Assembly: GCF_001625445.1 (NCBI RefSeq)
Contig: NZ_LWHG01000032.1
Coordinates: 124,001-188,000, forward strand
Length of the DNA: 64,000 bases
DNA from: Haladaptatus sp. R4
Lineage (GTDB): Archaea; Halobacteriota; Halobacteria; Halobacteriales; Haladaptataceae
Reading direction: 5' to 3'
The translations under genes were made by a program, and so were the position numbers. Under the pieces are notes generated by a model, which saw only the letters and a program-made list of their open reading frames with translations, did no database searches and had not been told where the DNA came from. Shown in pieces: positions 49,656 to 61,110 of the stretch (its first letter is position 1; each line of letters opens with the position of its first letter).

Positions 49656-51203
49656 ATGGCTGACGACTCCTCGGACTCATACTCGCCGCTGAAATCTATC
49701 TCCCGTGGCGCGTCCTTCTTCATGGTCGGAAAAGGGCTCGACAGCGGGCTTCGATTTCTGTTGAGCATCGTGCTGGCACGTGGACTCACCACGGGCGGAA
49801 ACGCTGTCATGTTCAGCGTCTACACCTTCGGGTTCGTTGTTATCCAGTTCGTGGAGGTGCTGGCAAACCTCGGCACCGACCAGTCCATCCTGAAGTTCGT
49901 CCCCCAGTACGAGGATCAACCGGGGAAACGGCGGCGGATGGTCGGACTGGCGTATCTCACGTCGCTGATCGCCGGTTGCGCCGTCGGCCTGGGACTCTAC
50001 ATCGGGGCACCAGTCATCACGGGAATCGCGGCCGAGTCCTTTCGGCCGTACCTGACCGACGTGCTTCGAGTCCTCGCCGTCATCGTGCCGTTTTTCACGC
50101 TCACGAGTTGTATCAAGAGCGTCTTCAAGAGCCTCGAACTGCCGGAGTATCAGGTGTTCATCATGAACGTCCTGACGCCGGTGGTGCGGTTCGCCCTCGT
50201 CGGTGTCGCGCTGCTCCTCGGGTACGAACTCGTCGGCGTGACGGCCGCGACGGTCGTCGCCACGATTCTCGTCTTCGCCGCGGCGGCGTGGCTCGTGTGG
50301 TCGAAGACCGACCTCGTGCCGTCGTTCCGAGCGTCGAAGGGAGAAATCAAGGAGTTCTACAACTTCTCGCTGCCGTTGACGCTGAATCAGGCCGGGTACG
50401 TCCTCTCGAACCGCGTCGATATCATCATGATCGGCATCTTCGTCACGTCGATGTCGGACGCCGCGGGAATCTACCGGGCCGCCGCCGTACTGGCCGGACT
50501 GCTCATTCTGCCGCTGAGCGCGTTCAGCCAACTGTTTCCCCCAATCGCCTCCCGACTGTACAGCAACGGGAAGATGGACGACCTCGAATCGCTGTATCGA
50601 CGGGTCACGCGCTGGACGTTCACGATGGCGCTGTTTCCGGCGGTCGGGGCAATCGTCTTCGCCCACCAACTGCTCCTCCTGTACGGTAACGCGTTCACGC
50701 AGGGAGAAGCGATTCTGTTCCTGCTCGTTATCGCGCAACTGGCGAACGCGAGCGTCGGCCCGAGCGGTTACGTGCTGATGATGACCGACAACCAGTACCT
50801 CGCGCTCGCGAACCAGTGGATTCTGGGGGTCTGCAACGTGGTTCTCAACTACGTCTTCATCCAGCAGTTCGGCCTCATCGGGGCCGCCATCGCCACGGCG
50901 ACGGTCATCATCTCGGTCAACACACTCCGCGTCGTCGAGGTGTGGCACTTCGTCGGTCTCTTCCCGTACTCACGAAAGTACGCCAAGCCGATAATCGCGG
51001 GCGTCCTGTCCGCGGTCTCCATGCTCGGCGTGAAGGCCGCCGTCGGCGGACCGCTCTCGGCACACCTCCCGACGACCGCGGCCGCGCTCGCACAGGGTGT
51101 GGTCGGCGGCGTCGTCGGCCTCGCCGTCTTCGCCGGGGTGCTCTACCTGCTCGGCATCGAGCGGGAGGACCGGGAGTTCGTCTCCGAAAATGTCCCGCTG
51201 TGA
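49656..51203 (+). CDS. Polysaccharide flippase (Wzx/MATE-like, MVF superfamily)
   Basis: Intact, 515 residues, 14 predicted helices. Starts MADDSSDSYSPLKSISRGASFFMVGKGLDS; GNAVMFSVYTFGFV; LNQAGYVLSNRVDIIMIGIF is the typical mid-protein motif of oligosaccharide flippases; FQ-like QTFGLIGAAIATATV-type region near helix 12. Moves a lipid-linked glycan across the membrane for S-layer or exopolysaccharide assembly. Confidence 0.8.
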   Translation: MADDSSDSYSPLKSISRGASFFMVGKGLDSGLRFLLSIVLARGLTTGGNAVMFSVYTFGFVVIQFVEVLANLGTDQSILKFVPQYEDQPGKRRRMVGLAYLTSLIAGCAVGLGLYIGAPVITGIAAESFRPYLTDVLRVLAVIVPFFTLTSCIKSVFKSLELPEYQVFIMNVLTPVVRFALVGVALLLGYELVGVTAATVVATILVFAAAAWLVWSKTDLVPSFRASKGEIKEFYNFSLPLTLNQAGYVLSNRVDIIMIGIFVTSMSDAAGIYRAAAVLAGLLILPLSAFSQLFPPIASRLYSNGKMDDLESLYRRVTRWTFTMALFPAVGAIVFAHQLLLLYGNAFTQGEAILFLLVIAQLANASVGPSGYVLMMTDNQYLALANQWILGVCNVVLNYVFIQQFGLIGAAIATATVIISVNTLRVVEVWHFVGLFPYSRKYAKPIIAGVLSAVSMLGVKAAVGGPLSAHLPTTAAALAQGVVGGVVGLAVFAGVLYLLGIEREDREFVSENVPL

Positions 51204-51275
51204 GGTTCGTCGAGCGTTTTGACGTATGTATCGCGAAGACAGCGGGAGTCCCGAATGAGAATCTCGAGTGAGAGT

Positions 51276-51306
51276 CCCGAGCACGCGGCGACGCCGCGTG
51301 CTCGGG
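51276..51306. terminator. Strong hairpin between convergent genes
   Basis: Arms of 14 bases, CCCGAGCACGCGGC and its complement, around a GAC loop. It lies 73 bases past the flippase stop and 89 bases before the GH81 stop on the other strand, so it can serve both directions as a terminator or RNA 3' end stabiliser. No T run follows on the plus strand. Confidence 0.65.
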
Positions 51307-51318
51307 TGGTAACGGCGG

Positions 51319-51378
51319 TCCGGTTTTCCGCGGTTCGGTTTTCAGCGATCCGGTTTTCCGCGGTTCGACCTTCCGGTG
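51319..51378. repeat. Four tandem units of 15 bases
   Basis: Units TCCGGTTTTCCGCGG, TTCGGTTTTCAGCGA, TCCGGTTTTCCGCGG, TTCGACCTTCCGGTG (51319-51378). The first and third are identical. They lie in the gap after the hairpin and are not inside a gene. Origin by slippage is likely. Confidence 0.8.
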
Positions 51379-51394
51379 ACTCTCGGCTTTCGTC

Positions 51395-54389
51395 TCAGTA
51401 GGTGAGGCTGAAGTGCTGGGAGTCGTTGCCGGTGCCGCCGTTCTCGTAGGTGAAGTAGTAGTCGATGGCGTCGCCGGACGAGAAGTCGCCGACCACGTAG
51501 TCGGGGGTGGTTTCGAGCGTGTGGGTGTCGCCGCTCTTGTTCATCCGGTAGTTGTACTGTGACCCGCCGTTGACGGTGTAGTGAACGTCCACCCAGTTCG
51601 ACCCGACGTTCGAGACGAACGTGAACGACAGTTCGTCGACGGTTGAGTCGCTGTCCGACCCGTCGATGCGGGAGACGCTTTGGTTGAAGTCGCCGCTGCC
51701 CGACGAGTTCGTCGTGACGCTCACGGTGTTGGACGCGCTCGACTCGTTGCCAGCGCCGTCCACGGCCGTCACGGAAAAGTCGTAGGTCGTCCCGCCGGAG
51801 AGTCCGGAGACCGTCGTGGACGTGGTACCCGCCGAAACGGTCCCGTTCTGCGAACCGTTCACGTAGACCGCGTAGTGGTCGAGTCCCGACCCGCCGGTGT
51901 CGCTCGCGGCGCTCCAATCGAGATCGACCGACGACGTGGTGTGGCCGGACGACGAGAAGTTCGACGGTGCCGACGGTGCGGTCGAGTCTCCCGAACCGCC
52001 ACCGCTGGCTCCCGCCGGTGCTCGAATTCATCGAGTTGGCTCCGACGGAGAGCGACGTACCGTCCGAGAAGTTCACCGTGATCGCCGCGTTCCCGCCGTT
52101 GTAGGCGACGTAGGTCTTGTCGCTCCCGCTCCCGAAGACGTACGCCAGCGGATAGTCCGCCGTGACCGACGGGTTGGGGTTGCCCATGCCGTCGATGGCG
52201 TAAATCCAGTGGTACGTGTGCGCTTTCGTCTCGCCCGATTCCGGCGTGTAGGAGCCCTTCTTGGCTTGGAACATGCTCTTGGCGTCGCTCGGGTTCGAGA
52301 ACACGCGGTAGTTCCACATGATGTCGGGCCAGAGGTTCCAAGCGCCGCCGTTGTCGTCGTTGGCCACCGCCTCGGAGTAGTTTCGCTCGGCCAAGTCGGC
52401 GTCCCAGCCGAGGTACAGCGAGTGACCGGCGTACGGCAGGTAGTTGATGCCGTGCACCGCCTCGGCGTCGGCGTTGAACCACGTCGCGTAGGAGTACTTG
52501 TCGCTCCAGACGATACCCGCCGTGTCGTGACCCCAGGCGTCGGGTTGGTTCCCGTCGTCCACGTCGAACCAGTACTCCATCGCGGAGATGACCTCGTGGG
52601 TGTAGAGGTAGGCCGCCCAGTTCAGCATCTCGTCGTTGTCGGTGTACACCGCCCACTCGACCATCGCCCCGTAGGCGTTGATGGCCTCCGAGGACGATTC
52701 CTGGTCGTTGCCGTCCGCGAATTCCGCGGTACCGGCGGCCCACGAGTGGCCGCCGAACGGGCTGAAGTTCCGCAGGAACGGGAACGAATCGGCGGGATTG
52801 GTTGCGGGTTCCTGTGCGTTGGCGCGGTTCGGCCGCTCCCAGTTGGCGAAGTCGCGGACGATGAGGTCGACCATTCCGCCCCAGTTGCCGTCGTCGCCCC
52901 ACGAGTCGTCGGTTCGCGAGAGGGCGGCGGCACCGCGGACGAAGTAGCCGTAGTGGAAGTGGTGGTCGTTGAGGCCCGACGCCGACCCGTACGAGTCGGG
53001 GTAGCCGATGAATGTGCCCCAACTGTCGTCGTAGTAGAACAGGTTCGAACTCTCGCCGCTTCCGGCGACCAACCAGTCTTCCATCCGCGACTGGATGGCG
53101 TCGTACAGCGCGTCGCGTTTGCTCGTGTTACCGACCTGATCGGCGATGGGTGCGGCCGCGGCCGCCCGACCGAACTCCTTTCCGGTCGAGTAGGTGTCGC
53201 TGCCGCCGAGGCTAGACGACACGTCACCCACGTAGCCCGAGAGTTCCGATTCGTCGTACGTGCCTCGGTCGGGCAGGTACGGGAGGACGCCGCGGAACGG
53301 GTGGGTCGTCGTGAACGACGACCCGCTGGTCGTCTTCATCGTCCCGCGAGGGCACACGTACGTGTCGCTCAGCAGCGCCTCGTCCGTGTACTTGTGCTGG
53401 TGCGGATACAGTCCCGTGATCGTCCCGCTGGCCTGACTCTCGGCCTTGTCGTCCGTATTGAACGAGTAGGTCGTTCGGACCTCGCTCGCGGACTGGTCGT
53501 AGGTCGGACTGACGCGCGTCGCGTCACCGGCCCCGGTGTCCATGACGAAGTTGTAGGCGTACTCCTCGAACGTATCGAGGGTCGAGGTGTTACCGTCGGG
53601 GAGGATCGCTATCGACAGATAACCGCCCGACAGTCCGTTGGTCAGCGTGGCCGAACCGGTGCCGGACCAGTCGTCGCCCGACGGCGCGAACAGGCCGTAG
53701 TGGTTGCCGTTGTGGGTTACGCCGAAGACGTTCCCGCGGTCGGCCCAGACGTTCGGTGCCGCCGGGAAGTCCAGTTCCGCGCCGCCGCCCGTGTACTCAC
53801 AGAAGACGAAGGGCAACCCCGTCGTCAGCGACGCCCTGAGGGTCGTCCCCGTTCCGCTTCCCCACTTCAGCGTCACGGACCAGTCGCTGTGGCCGTCGAC
53901 GCGCGCGTCGGAAAACGACGAGGTGGCGGTGTGTCCCAGCGTGAAGTCGCTGCTGACGTCCATTATCGCGGCAGTGTCAGAGGTCGTCCACGTCGACGGG
54001 TTGCCGACTTCGAGACCGGCCTCCACGGCCTGTCCGTATCCGGGGTCGAAAAAGAGGTTCTCCGAATACCCCTCGACCAGTGCCGACGTCCACCAATCGT
54101 TCGATGGAAGCGGCGCTTGGACGTTCCCGGTCGTATACAGCGTCGAAGGCGGCCCGTCCTCGCCCGATGGTTTCGTCCCGGCGTAACTTCCGTTGCCGAC
54201 GCCGTGAACGTCGCTTGCCGCCATCGCCGGTGCGGGAATTCCCGCTGCACCGGCCAGTCCGGCGGCCCCGAACGCCTTGAAATACGTGCGCCGCGAGAGT
54301 GATAGCCCGTCGTTCGATTCGACTGGTTCGTCCGATTCGTCCGTCCGACTCTGCCGTTCGTCGGCAGAATTGTGAGTTGGTTCGTGCAT
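51395..54389 (-). CDS. Tat-exported GH81 endo-beta-1,3-glucanase with FN3 and C-terminal carbohydrate-binding domains (one frameshift)
   Basis: Tat signal LSRRTYFKAFGAAGLAGA with cleavage near PAPAMA. A GH81 catalytic region spans about residues 60-790: LPSNDWWTSALVEGYSENLFFDP, FCEYTGG, the family's NDHHFHYGYFVRGAAALSR, and ESSSEAINAYGAMVEWAVYT (residues equivalent to the catalytic acids lie in these two blocks). Then, past a lesion near 52007, a Ser/Gly linker (GGGSGDSTAPSAPSNF), an FN3 domain (VDLDWSAASDTGG, TTYDFSVTAVDGAGN) and an end domain (WVDVHYTVNGGSQYNYRMN, then DYYFTYENG) typical of CBM modules, ending FSLTY. Degrades laminarin or other beta-1,3-glucans outside the cell. Confidence 0.85.
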
Positions 54390-54740
54390 ATGTCGTGTCC
54401 TGCTATGCGATTAACCCCAGATCAATCGCAATAAAATACTACTTATCCAGTAGTTATAATTATTACTCAAAAATTTGAATTATTAACGGGTAGCCACCAT
54501 ACTAATAATTATTTGATACGAGTGGTGACGAGTGAACCCGAATCCGGGACTCGTCGATCAGCACCCGTTATCGTCCATTGCCATCTATCTTCGTCCATCG
54601 TCAATCATCGTCATCCATTACCACCCATCATCGCTCATCACAATCGACGTCTGGACCACGCTCACAGCGGACGGTCGATCACGCGTGAGGTTCGGGAAAG
54701 CGAGTGAAACGGCGGTCGAAGGCGGAGTGAACGTGAGCGG
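54390..54740. other. AT-rich promoter region and low-complexity stretch upstream of GH81
   Basis: 351 bases with no supportable gene. 54420-54515 is AT-rich and holds an inverted repeat ACTACT-n5-AGTAGT (54438-54454), a candidate GH81 operator. 54565-54650 is low-complexity DNA built of variants of ATCGTCCATC. 54700-54740 is the 3' flank of the HdeD gene. Confidence 0.5.
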
Positions 54741-55337
54741 TTAGCCGGTCTCCGCCCGCGTTTCCGTCGCTTTCTTTACCGCTTCGCGGCCGCCCATCGC
54801 GGCCGCGACCATCGAGAGGCCGCTCGTAAAGAGGCCGATACCGAACAGGAGTCCGACGGCCCACGTCGCGGAACTCGGGTACGACAGCCAGACGAAGAAG
54901 GCGACGAGGATCGACGCGATTCCGCTGATGGCGATCCATAGCCATCCGCGCTCCGGTCGGAGTCGGAACCCCATTGCCAACTCGACGGCCCCTTCGACGA
55001 GGAAGAAGATGACGAGCAGGATGGTTAGCGCCGTGAGTCCGACCAGCGGGTTCAGGAGGAACGCGATACCGCCGATGGCGAAGATGATCGCCAACAGCAG
55101 TTGAAAGACGAATCCCGTCCACCCGCGCCCCGAAAACGCGTGGACGAAGTGGGCGACCGCACCGATCACGAGGTACACGCCGAACAGAAACGACAGCGTG
55201 ATTCCCGTGAAGAACGGCGTCAGGATCGCCAGTAAGCCGACGATAGTGAGTACGACACCGACACCCATGAGGAGTCGCCACGTATCTTGAATCGTGTTTG
55301 CCAGTCGTTCCTTGTCGTACGTCTCCGCGGTTGTCAT
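54741..55337 (-). CDS. HdeD-family (DUF308) membrane protein
   Basis: Intact, 198 residues from MTTAETYDKERLANTIQ. Six helices in two repeats: LLMGVGVVLTIVGLLAILTPF and WLWIAISGIASILVAFFVWL, with the small-residue LNPLVGLTALTILLVIFFLVEG between. Conserved in acid- and stress-resistance proteins; the function in haloarchaea is unclear. Confidence 0.8.
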   Translation of the reverse strand: MTTAETYDKERLANTIQDTWRLLMGVGVVLTIVGLLAILTPFFTGITLSFLFGVYLVIGAVAHFVHAFSGRGWTGFVFQLLLAIIFAIGGIAFLLNPLVGLTALTILLVIFFLVEGAVELAMGFRLRPERGWLWIAISGIASILVAFFVWLSYPSSATWAVGLLFGIGLFTSGLSMVAAAMGGREAVKKATETRAETG

Positions 55338-55511
55338 CCTTGAAATCCCCCGGACCGTGTACGACGGTCTCCGGAATAAAAGGATGCACAAACGTGCAGC
55401 GGTATCGGGGTGAAAATTTTTGGAAAGTACGCGTGGTAGCGCTCGACCTGTCGCTCGAACGGGCGATAAACCGGACGAACGCATAAATGGGTTGGGTGGG
55501 TAAGTGGGAGC

Positions 55512-56064
55512 ATGACGAACCGGGTAACGGTGTCGCTGGACGACGAGGCACAGGTCGCGCTGGACGAACTCGTGAGTCGGGACGGAAAACCCCAGAGCGA
55601 ACTCGTCAGGCAGGCGCTCGTCTTCTACGCCGCGAACTACGACGCCGCCACGACCCAAGCGGGACCGAGCCTCGAAGCGTACCATCAAATGCTGGCGAGC
55701 GGCGAACACGTCCTGCTCGACGTGGACTTCCTCCACTGCTTCTTGGAGTACGTGGAGGACGAAGACGGCGAACCGGACGCGGCGTTTCTCGAACTGGCCG
55801 ACAGCGTCTCGAACTACCACGCCCGCGAGTACGAACACCGGATTCGAAACGCTCGGGGAACTGCTCGACTGGCTTTCGTTCTGTGGTTTCCTGACCGTTC
55901 GCGGAACGCAGGGCGACACGTATCACGTCGTGTTCCCGACCGAATCCGTCAAATGGTTCATGACGCGGTTCGTCGAGCGAAGCAGTGCCCGGCTTCCCTT
56001 CGAAATCGAACTGGAGGAAGGCGTCTCCAAGGTGCTGATGACGGAAGTCGACCCCGAACACTGA
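55512..56064 (+). CDS. Ribbon-helix-helix (CopG-like) regulator (frameshifted)
   Basis: The N-terminal 45 residues are a ribbon-helix-helix domain: TNRVTVSLDDEAQVALDELVSRDGKPQSELVRQALVFYA. A longer C-terminal domain follows; a lesion near 55843 breaks it after YEHR, and the other frame reads FETLGELLDWLSFCGFLTVRG, ending LMTEVDPEH at 56062-56064. This is a known haloarchaeal architecture of unknown ligand. It may act as an autoregulator; the upstream HdeD gene is divergent. Confidence 0.7.
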
Positions 56065-56242
56065 TCCGTTCGCCATTCCGTCAGTCATCGGTATTCGTCA
56101 GCATTCGTTGATATTCGTCGGAATTCGCCCTCCGTTCATACTCCTTCATACGATTTCATACGGCGAGAGACGGCGATACACACCGTTCTCAACAGGATTT
56201 ATCTTCGGTCCATGGGTTGAGACATCATAGCACACCACAACC

Positions 56243-57459
56243 ATGAATATCAGTGAACGACTACGCTCTATCGGACCCGGCGCGATGGTGGCCGCCGCCT
56301 TCATCGGCCCCGGAACGGTGACGACCGCCAGCGTGACCGGCGCGGAGTTCGGCTACGCGCTCGTCTGGACTATCGTCTTCTCGATCATCGCCACCATCGT
56401 CCTCCAGGAGATGAGCGCCCGCCTCGGCGTCGTCTCCCGGGAGGGACTCGGCGAAGCGCTTCGGGAACAGTTCGACAGCCCCCTGCTTTCGACCCTCAGC
56501 ATCGCGTCGTCGTGAGCGCCATCGGCATCGGGACGGCCGCCTACGAGACGGGGAACATCCTCGGCGGTGCCGCCGGGTTAGCGGGCATTACCGGCATCAG
56601 CGCGCATATCTGGGGTCCGGCCATGGGTCTCTTCGCGGCCGCGCTCCTCTGGACCGGACGCTACAAACTCATCGAGAGGGCGCTCGTCGCGTTGGTGGCT
56701 ATCATGGCGCTCTCGTTCGTCATCGACGCCATCCTCATCGGTCCCGACCTCGGCGCGCTCGCGGCGGGATTCGTCCCGAGCGTCCCTACCGGTTCGACGT
56801 TCCTCATCACGGGACTCATCGGGACGACCGTCGTCGGCTACAACCTGTTCCTGCACGCCGGAAGCGTGCAGGAACGCTGGTCGGGACCGGGTGAGTTACC
56901 CGAGTCGCGCGCCGACACGATACTCTCCATCATCATCGGCGGCGCAATCACCATCGCCATCCTCGTCACCGCGGCCGCGGCGTTCCCCGTCGGAACCCAG
57001 ATCAGCGACGTGAGCAGGATGGCCGACCAGATACGACCGCTCGCCGGACCCTACGCGACGGTTCTGTTCAGTATCGGCCTGTTCGCGGCCGGTTTCACGA
57101 GCGCGACCACGGCACCGCTCGCCGGGGCGTACGCGACTGCGGGAGCATTCGGATGGGACACCGACCTCAAATCGTCCAAGTTTCGAGCAGTTTGGGCCGT
57201 CATCCTATTCATCGGTGTCGTGTTCTCCGCGGCCGGTTACCAACCGGTGCAGGCCATCGTCTTCGCGCAGGTGGCGAACGGAATCCTGCTGCCTATCGTC
57301 GCGCTCTTCCTCATCTACATCATGAACGACAGGGACATCCTGGGAGAGTACGTGAACGACACGACGCAGAACGTCCTCGGAATTGCCGTCACGCTCGTCG
57401 TGGTCTGGCTCGGAGTACGTGCGCTCTACACCGTTCTACAGGACTTGGGGGTTTTCTGA
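56243..57459 (+). CDS. NRAMP-family (SLC11) transporter heading the hydantoinase operon (frameshifted)
   Basis: Starts MNISERLRSIGPGAMVAAAFIGPGTVTTASV, the helix-1 region where canonical NRAMP has DPGN. QEMSARLGVVSREGLGEAL follows. A lesion near 56508 (missing base after IAS) rejoins VSAIGIGTAAYETGN and runs intact to GVRALYTVLQDLGVF at 57459. The MPH motif is replaced by FLHAGS. NRAMP-like proteins lacking DPGN/MPH may move other divalent ions or organic substrates. Its stop abuts the HyuA ATG. Confidence 0.75.
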
Positions 57460-59469
57460 ATGGACGAGAACACCCGAACCCGCGTCGGCGTGGACGTCGG
57501 CGGGACGTTCACCGACGTCGTCCTCCTCCTGCCGGACGACGAACTCGTGACTGCGAAGGTACCAAGCACACGGACGACCAGAGCGTTGGCGTCGTGCAAG
57601 GAATCGGGAAAGCCTGCGAGGAGGCGGGCATCGATCCGACGGACGTGGACGCGTTCACCCACGCGATGACGGTTTCGGTGAACGCCCTGCTCGAAGAGAA
57701 CGGCGCGAAGACGGCCCTCGTGACCACCGAAGGGTTCCGCGACGTACTCGAAATCGGACGACAGGCCCGACCGGACCTCTACGACGTGAACGTCGACAAA
57801 CCCGCGCCGCTCGTCCCGCGACGGCGGCGGTTCGAAGTCGCCGAGCGGACGGGCGTCGACGGCGTCCTGACGGAACCCGACGAGGACGAAGTGCGCGAAC
57901 TGGCGGGAGAGATCCGTAACAGTGGTGCCGAAAGCGTCGCCGTCTCCCTGTTACACGCGTATCAGCACCCCGAGAACGAACGCCGGGTCGCCGAGGTTCT
58001 CCGCGAGGAACTGAACGTCCCGGTCTCGGTTTCCCACGAGGTGCTCGCGGAGTTCCGCGAATTCGAACGAACGTCCACGACGGTCGTGGACGCCTACGTG
58101 ACGCCAGCAATCGACGCCTACATCGGTCGCTTGGAGGAACGCGCCGGGAACCGGGGCGTTCCGGAACCGCGGATCATGCAAGCCAACGGCGGCATCGCGT
58201 CGGCGAAAACCGTCCGCGAACACGCGGTGACGACGACGATGTCCGGGCCAGCGGGCGGGGTCGTCGGCGCGGCGGAGACCGCCGCTGCCGACGACGTGGA
58301 CGGCCTCGTCACCTTCGACATGGGCGGCACGTCGAGCGACGTGAGCCTCGTCCGGGACGGCGAGGTGGAACGGACGACGGACGCAGAAATCAACGGCCGA
58401 CCCATCAAGACGCCGATGGTGGACGTGAACACGGTCGGCGCTGGCGGTGGCTCCATCGCGTGGGTGGACGCCGGAAACGCCCTCCGCGTCGGGCCGCGGT
58501 CCGCCGGTGCGAACCCCGGCCCCGCCTGCTACGGACGCGGCGGAACGGAGCCGACGGTGACGGACGCGAACGTCGTCCTCGGCTACATCGGCGGGAGTTC
58601 GCACTCGGCGGCGAACTCGAACTCGACGTGGACGCGGCCCACGAGGCGCTCTCGAAACTCGCGGACGAAGCCGGCTTGGACGACGCCCTCGCCGCCGCTC
58701 GGGGCGTCTTCCGGGTCGCGAACGCGAACATGGCGCGGGCGATTCGCGCCGTCACGGTCGAACGCGGCCACGACCCGCGTGGATTCGGACTCGTGGCGTT
58801 CGGCGGCGCGGGACCGATGCACGCCGCCGCCATCGCCGAGAGTTTGGACATGGATCGACTCGTGATTCCGCACGCCTGCGGCGTGCTGTCGGCCTATGGT
58901 CTGCTCGCGGCGGACGAGAAACACGACTCGGTTCGAACACTGAGAAATCCGTTGGCGGACGTTTCGCTGGACGAGGTCGAATCCGCCTACGACGACCTCA
59001 CGGACGAGGTACTCTCGGACGTGGAGAATCGGGATGCGGCGGCGGTCCAGCGGGCCGCGACCTGCGGTTCGTCGGCCAGAGCTTCGAACTCACGGTTCCC
59101 GTAGACGAGGCGTTCGACGCCGAAACGGTCGCGAAGCGATTCGAGGACGCCCACGAGAGCGCCTACGGTTACGTCATGGACGACCCCATCGAACTCGTGA
59201 ACCTTCGGACGACGGCGGTCGTCGGCCGCGAGTCGCCATCGGTTTCGTATCGAACCGCGGGCGACGCCGAAAAGGGACGCCGCGAGGCGTTTTTCGATGG
59301 CGAGTTCCACGAGACGCCGGTGTTCGACCGAACCGGACTCGGGGAATCCGATTCGGTTTCCGGCCCCGCAATCCTCGAACAGGACGAAAGTACGGTCGTC
59401 GTGCCGCCGGGATGGTCCGGGACGACGAACGCGGACGGAACGCTGGTGCTCGGGAGGGAGGAAGAATGA
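57460..59469 (+). CDS. hyuA: Hydantoinase/oxoprolinase subunit A (HyuA), frameshifted
   Basis: Starts MDENTRTRVGVDVGGTFTDVVLLLP, the actin-like ATP-binding P-loop; the second phosphate loop is FDMGGTSSDVSLV, with GAGGGSIAWVD and NPGPACYGRGG. Lesions near 57554, 58592 and 59056 are each repaired by one base; the ends then join as GGELELDVDAAHEAL and RFVGQSFELTVPVDEAF. About 669 residues, normal for the family. ATP-dependent hydrolysis of a hydantoin, oxoproline or related cyclic amide, with HyuB. Confidence 0.85.
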
Positions 59470-61110
59470 GCCACGACGATTCGAATTCGAACTCTGACAC
59501 GGACATCGACGCGGTAACGCTCGAAATCATGCGAAATCAGTTCGAGGGTGTCTCCGAGGAGATGGGACAAGTGCTCATCACCTCGTCGTACTCGCCGAAC
59601 ATCAAGGAGCGACGCGACTGCTCGACGGCGCTGTTCGACGCCGAAGGGCGACTGGTCGCGCAGGCCGAACACATCCCGGTGCATCTCGGCGCGATGCCCG
59701 AGGCCGTGGACACGGTACTCGACTACGACCCGGAACCGGGCGACGTGTTCGTCCTGAACGACCCGTTCGAGGGCGGCACCCACTTACCGGACGTGACGAT
59801 GGTGTCGCCGGTTACGGTCGAGGACGAAATCCTCGGGTACGCCGTCTCTCCCGCGCTCACCACGCCGACGTCGGGGGGATGGACGCCGGGAAGCATGCCC
59901 GCCGGGGCACAGGAGATCTATCAGGAGGGGATTCGACTGCCGCCGGTTCGCCTCGTGAAGCGTGGCGAAGTCAACGACGACGTGATGAGCCTCCTGCTCG
60001 CCAACGTCAGGAACCCCGGCGAGCGACGGGCGGACATCCGCGCACAGATCGCCGCGAACGAACGGGCCGAAGAACGACTCGGCGACCTCGTGGAAGAACA
60101 CGGTCGGGAGCGCGTCGTCTCGGCGTTCGACGCGGTGATTTCGTACTCGCGGGATCGACTGCTCGCCGAACTCGACGACCTTCCGAACGGAACGTACAGC
60201 GCCCACGACGTGATGGAAGGGGACGGCATCTCGGACGACGAGATACCCATCGAGGTTTCCGTGACGGTCGGCGACGAGGAAATCGAGGTGGATTTCTCCG
60301 GAACCGCTCCGCAGGTTCCGGGCAACGTCAACGCGCCGCTCGCGGTGGCGAAGAGCGCCGTCTACTTCGTGATTCGCTGTGTAACGGACCCCGAAATCCC
60401 GCCGAGCGAGGGCTGTTACGACCCGGTTTCCGTCTCGGTCCCGGACGGGTCGCTGTTGAATCCTCAACCGCCAGCGGCCGTGGTCGGCGGCAACGTCGAA
60501 ACCAGCCAGCGAGTGACGGACGTCGTGTTTTCCGCGCTCGCCGAGGCGGCCCTGGACCGCGTTCCAGCGCAGGGGCAGGGAACGATGAACAACCTCACCA
60601 TCGGGAGCAGGGGCGGCGGCGACGACGGCTTCACCTACTACGAGACCATCGCGGGTGGCTTCGGCGGTCGCCCCACGAAGGACGGGATGGACGGCGTACA
60701 GGTCCCGGGATGACGAACACGCTGAACACGCCCGTCGAGTCCCTCGAAGCCGAATACCCGCTGTTCGTCGAACGGTACGGACTCCGCGAGAACAGCGGCG
60801 GACACGGGCAGTTCCGTGGCGGCCTCGGCGTGGTGCGTTCCGTCAGCGTCGAAACGGACGCGACCGTCTCCCTGTTGACCGAACGGCGACGCGTCGCTCC
60901 GCACGGAATCGACGGCGGAGCGGACGGACGGTGCGGCCGTAACGAAATCGACGGGGAACGCGTTCGGCGAAGACCACCCGCGACGTGGAGTCGGGGACGA
61001 CCATCACGGTGTTCACGCCGGGCGGCGGCGGGCACGGTCCAGCGGAAGAGCGCGACCCCGACGCCATCGAGATGGACAGGGACGACGGGAAGATGGAGTG
61101 GGAAGAATGA
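59466..61110 (+). CDS. hyuB: Hydantoinase/oxoprolinase subunit B (HyuB), frameshifted
   Basis: The ATG overlaps the HyuA stop (ATGA). Landmarks: [105 protein letters not shown] lesion near 60706 rejoins [30 protein letters not shown], and a second near 60966 rejoins [23 protein letters not shown]. The restored end is KMEWEE at 61108-61110. Together with HyuA forms a two-subunit ATP-dependent amidohydrolase. Confidence 0.85.

Noticed and set aside
51897-54302. Long open frame on the plus strand opposite the GH81 gene (about 800 codons)
   Set aside because: It lacks any recognisable domain, is rich in R, V and G as expected of the antisense of a GC-rich acidic gene, and the minus-strand frame has clear GH81 motifs and a Tat signal.
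54679-55551. 290-codon minus-strand frame over the HdeD gene
   Set aside because: Arg/His/Pro-rich shadow frame without domain; the HdeD frame explains the same DNA.
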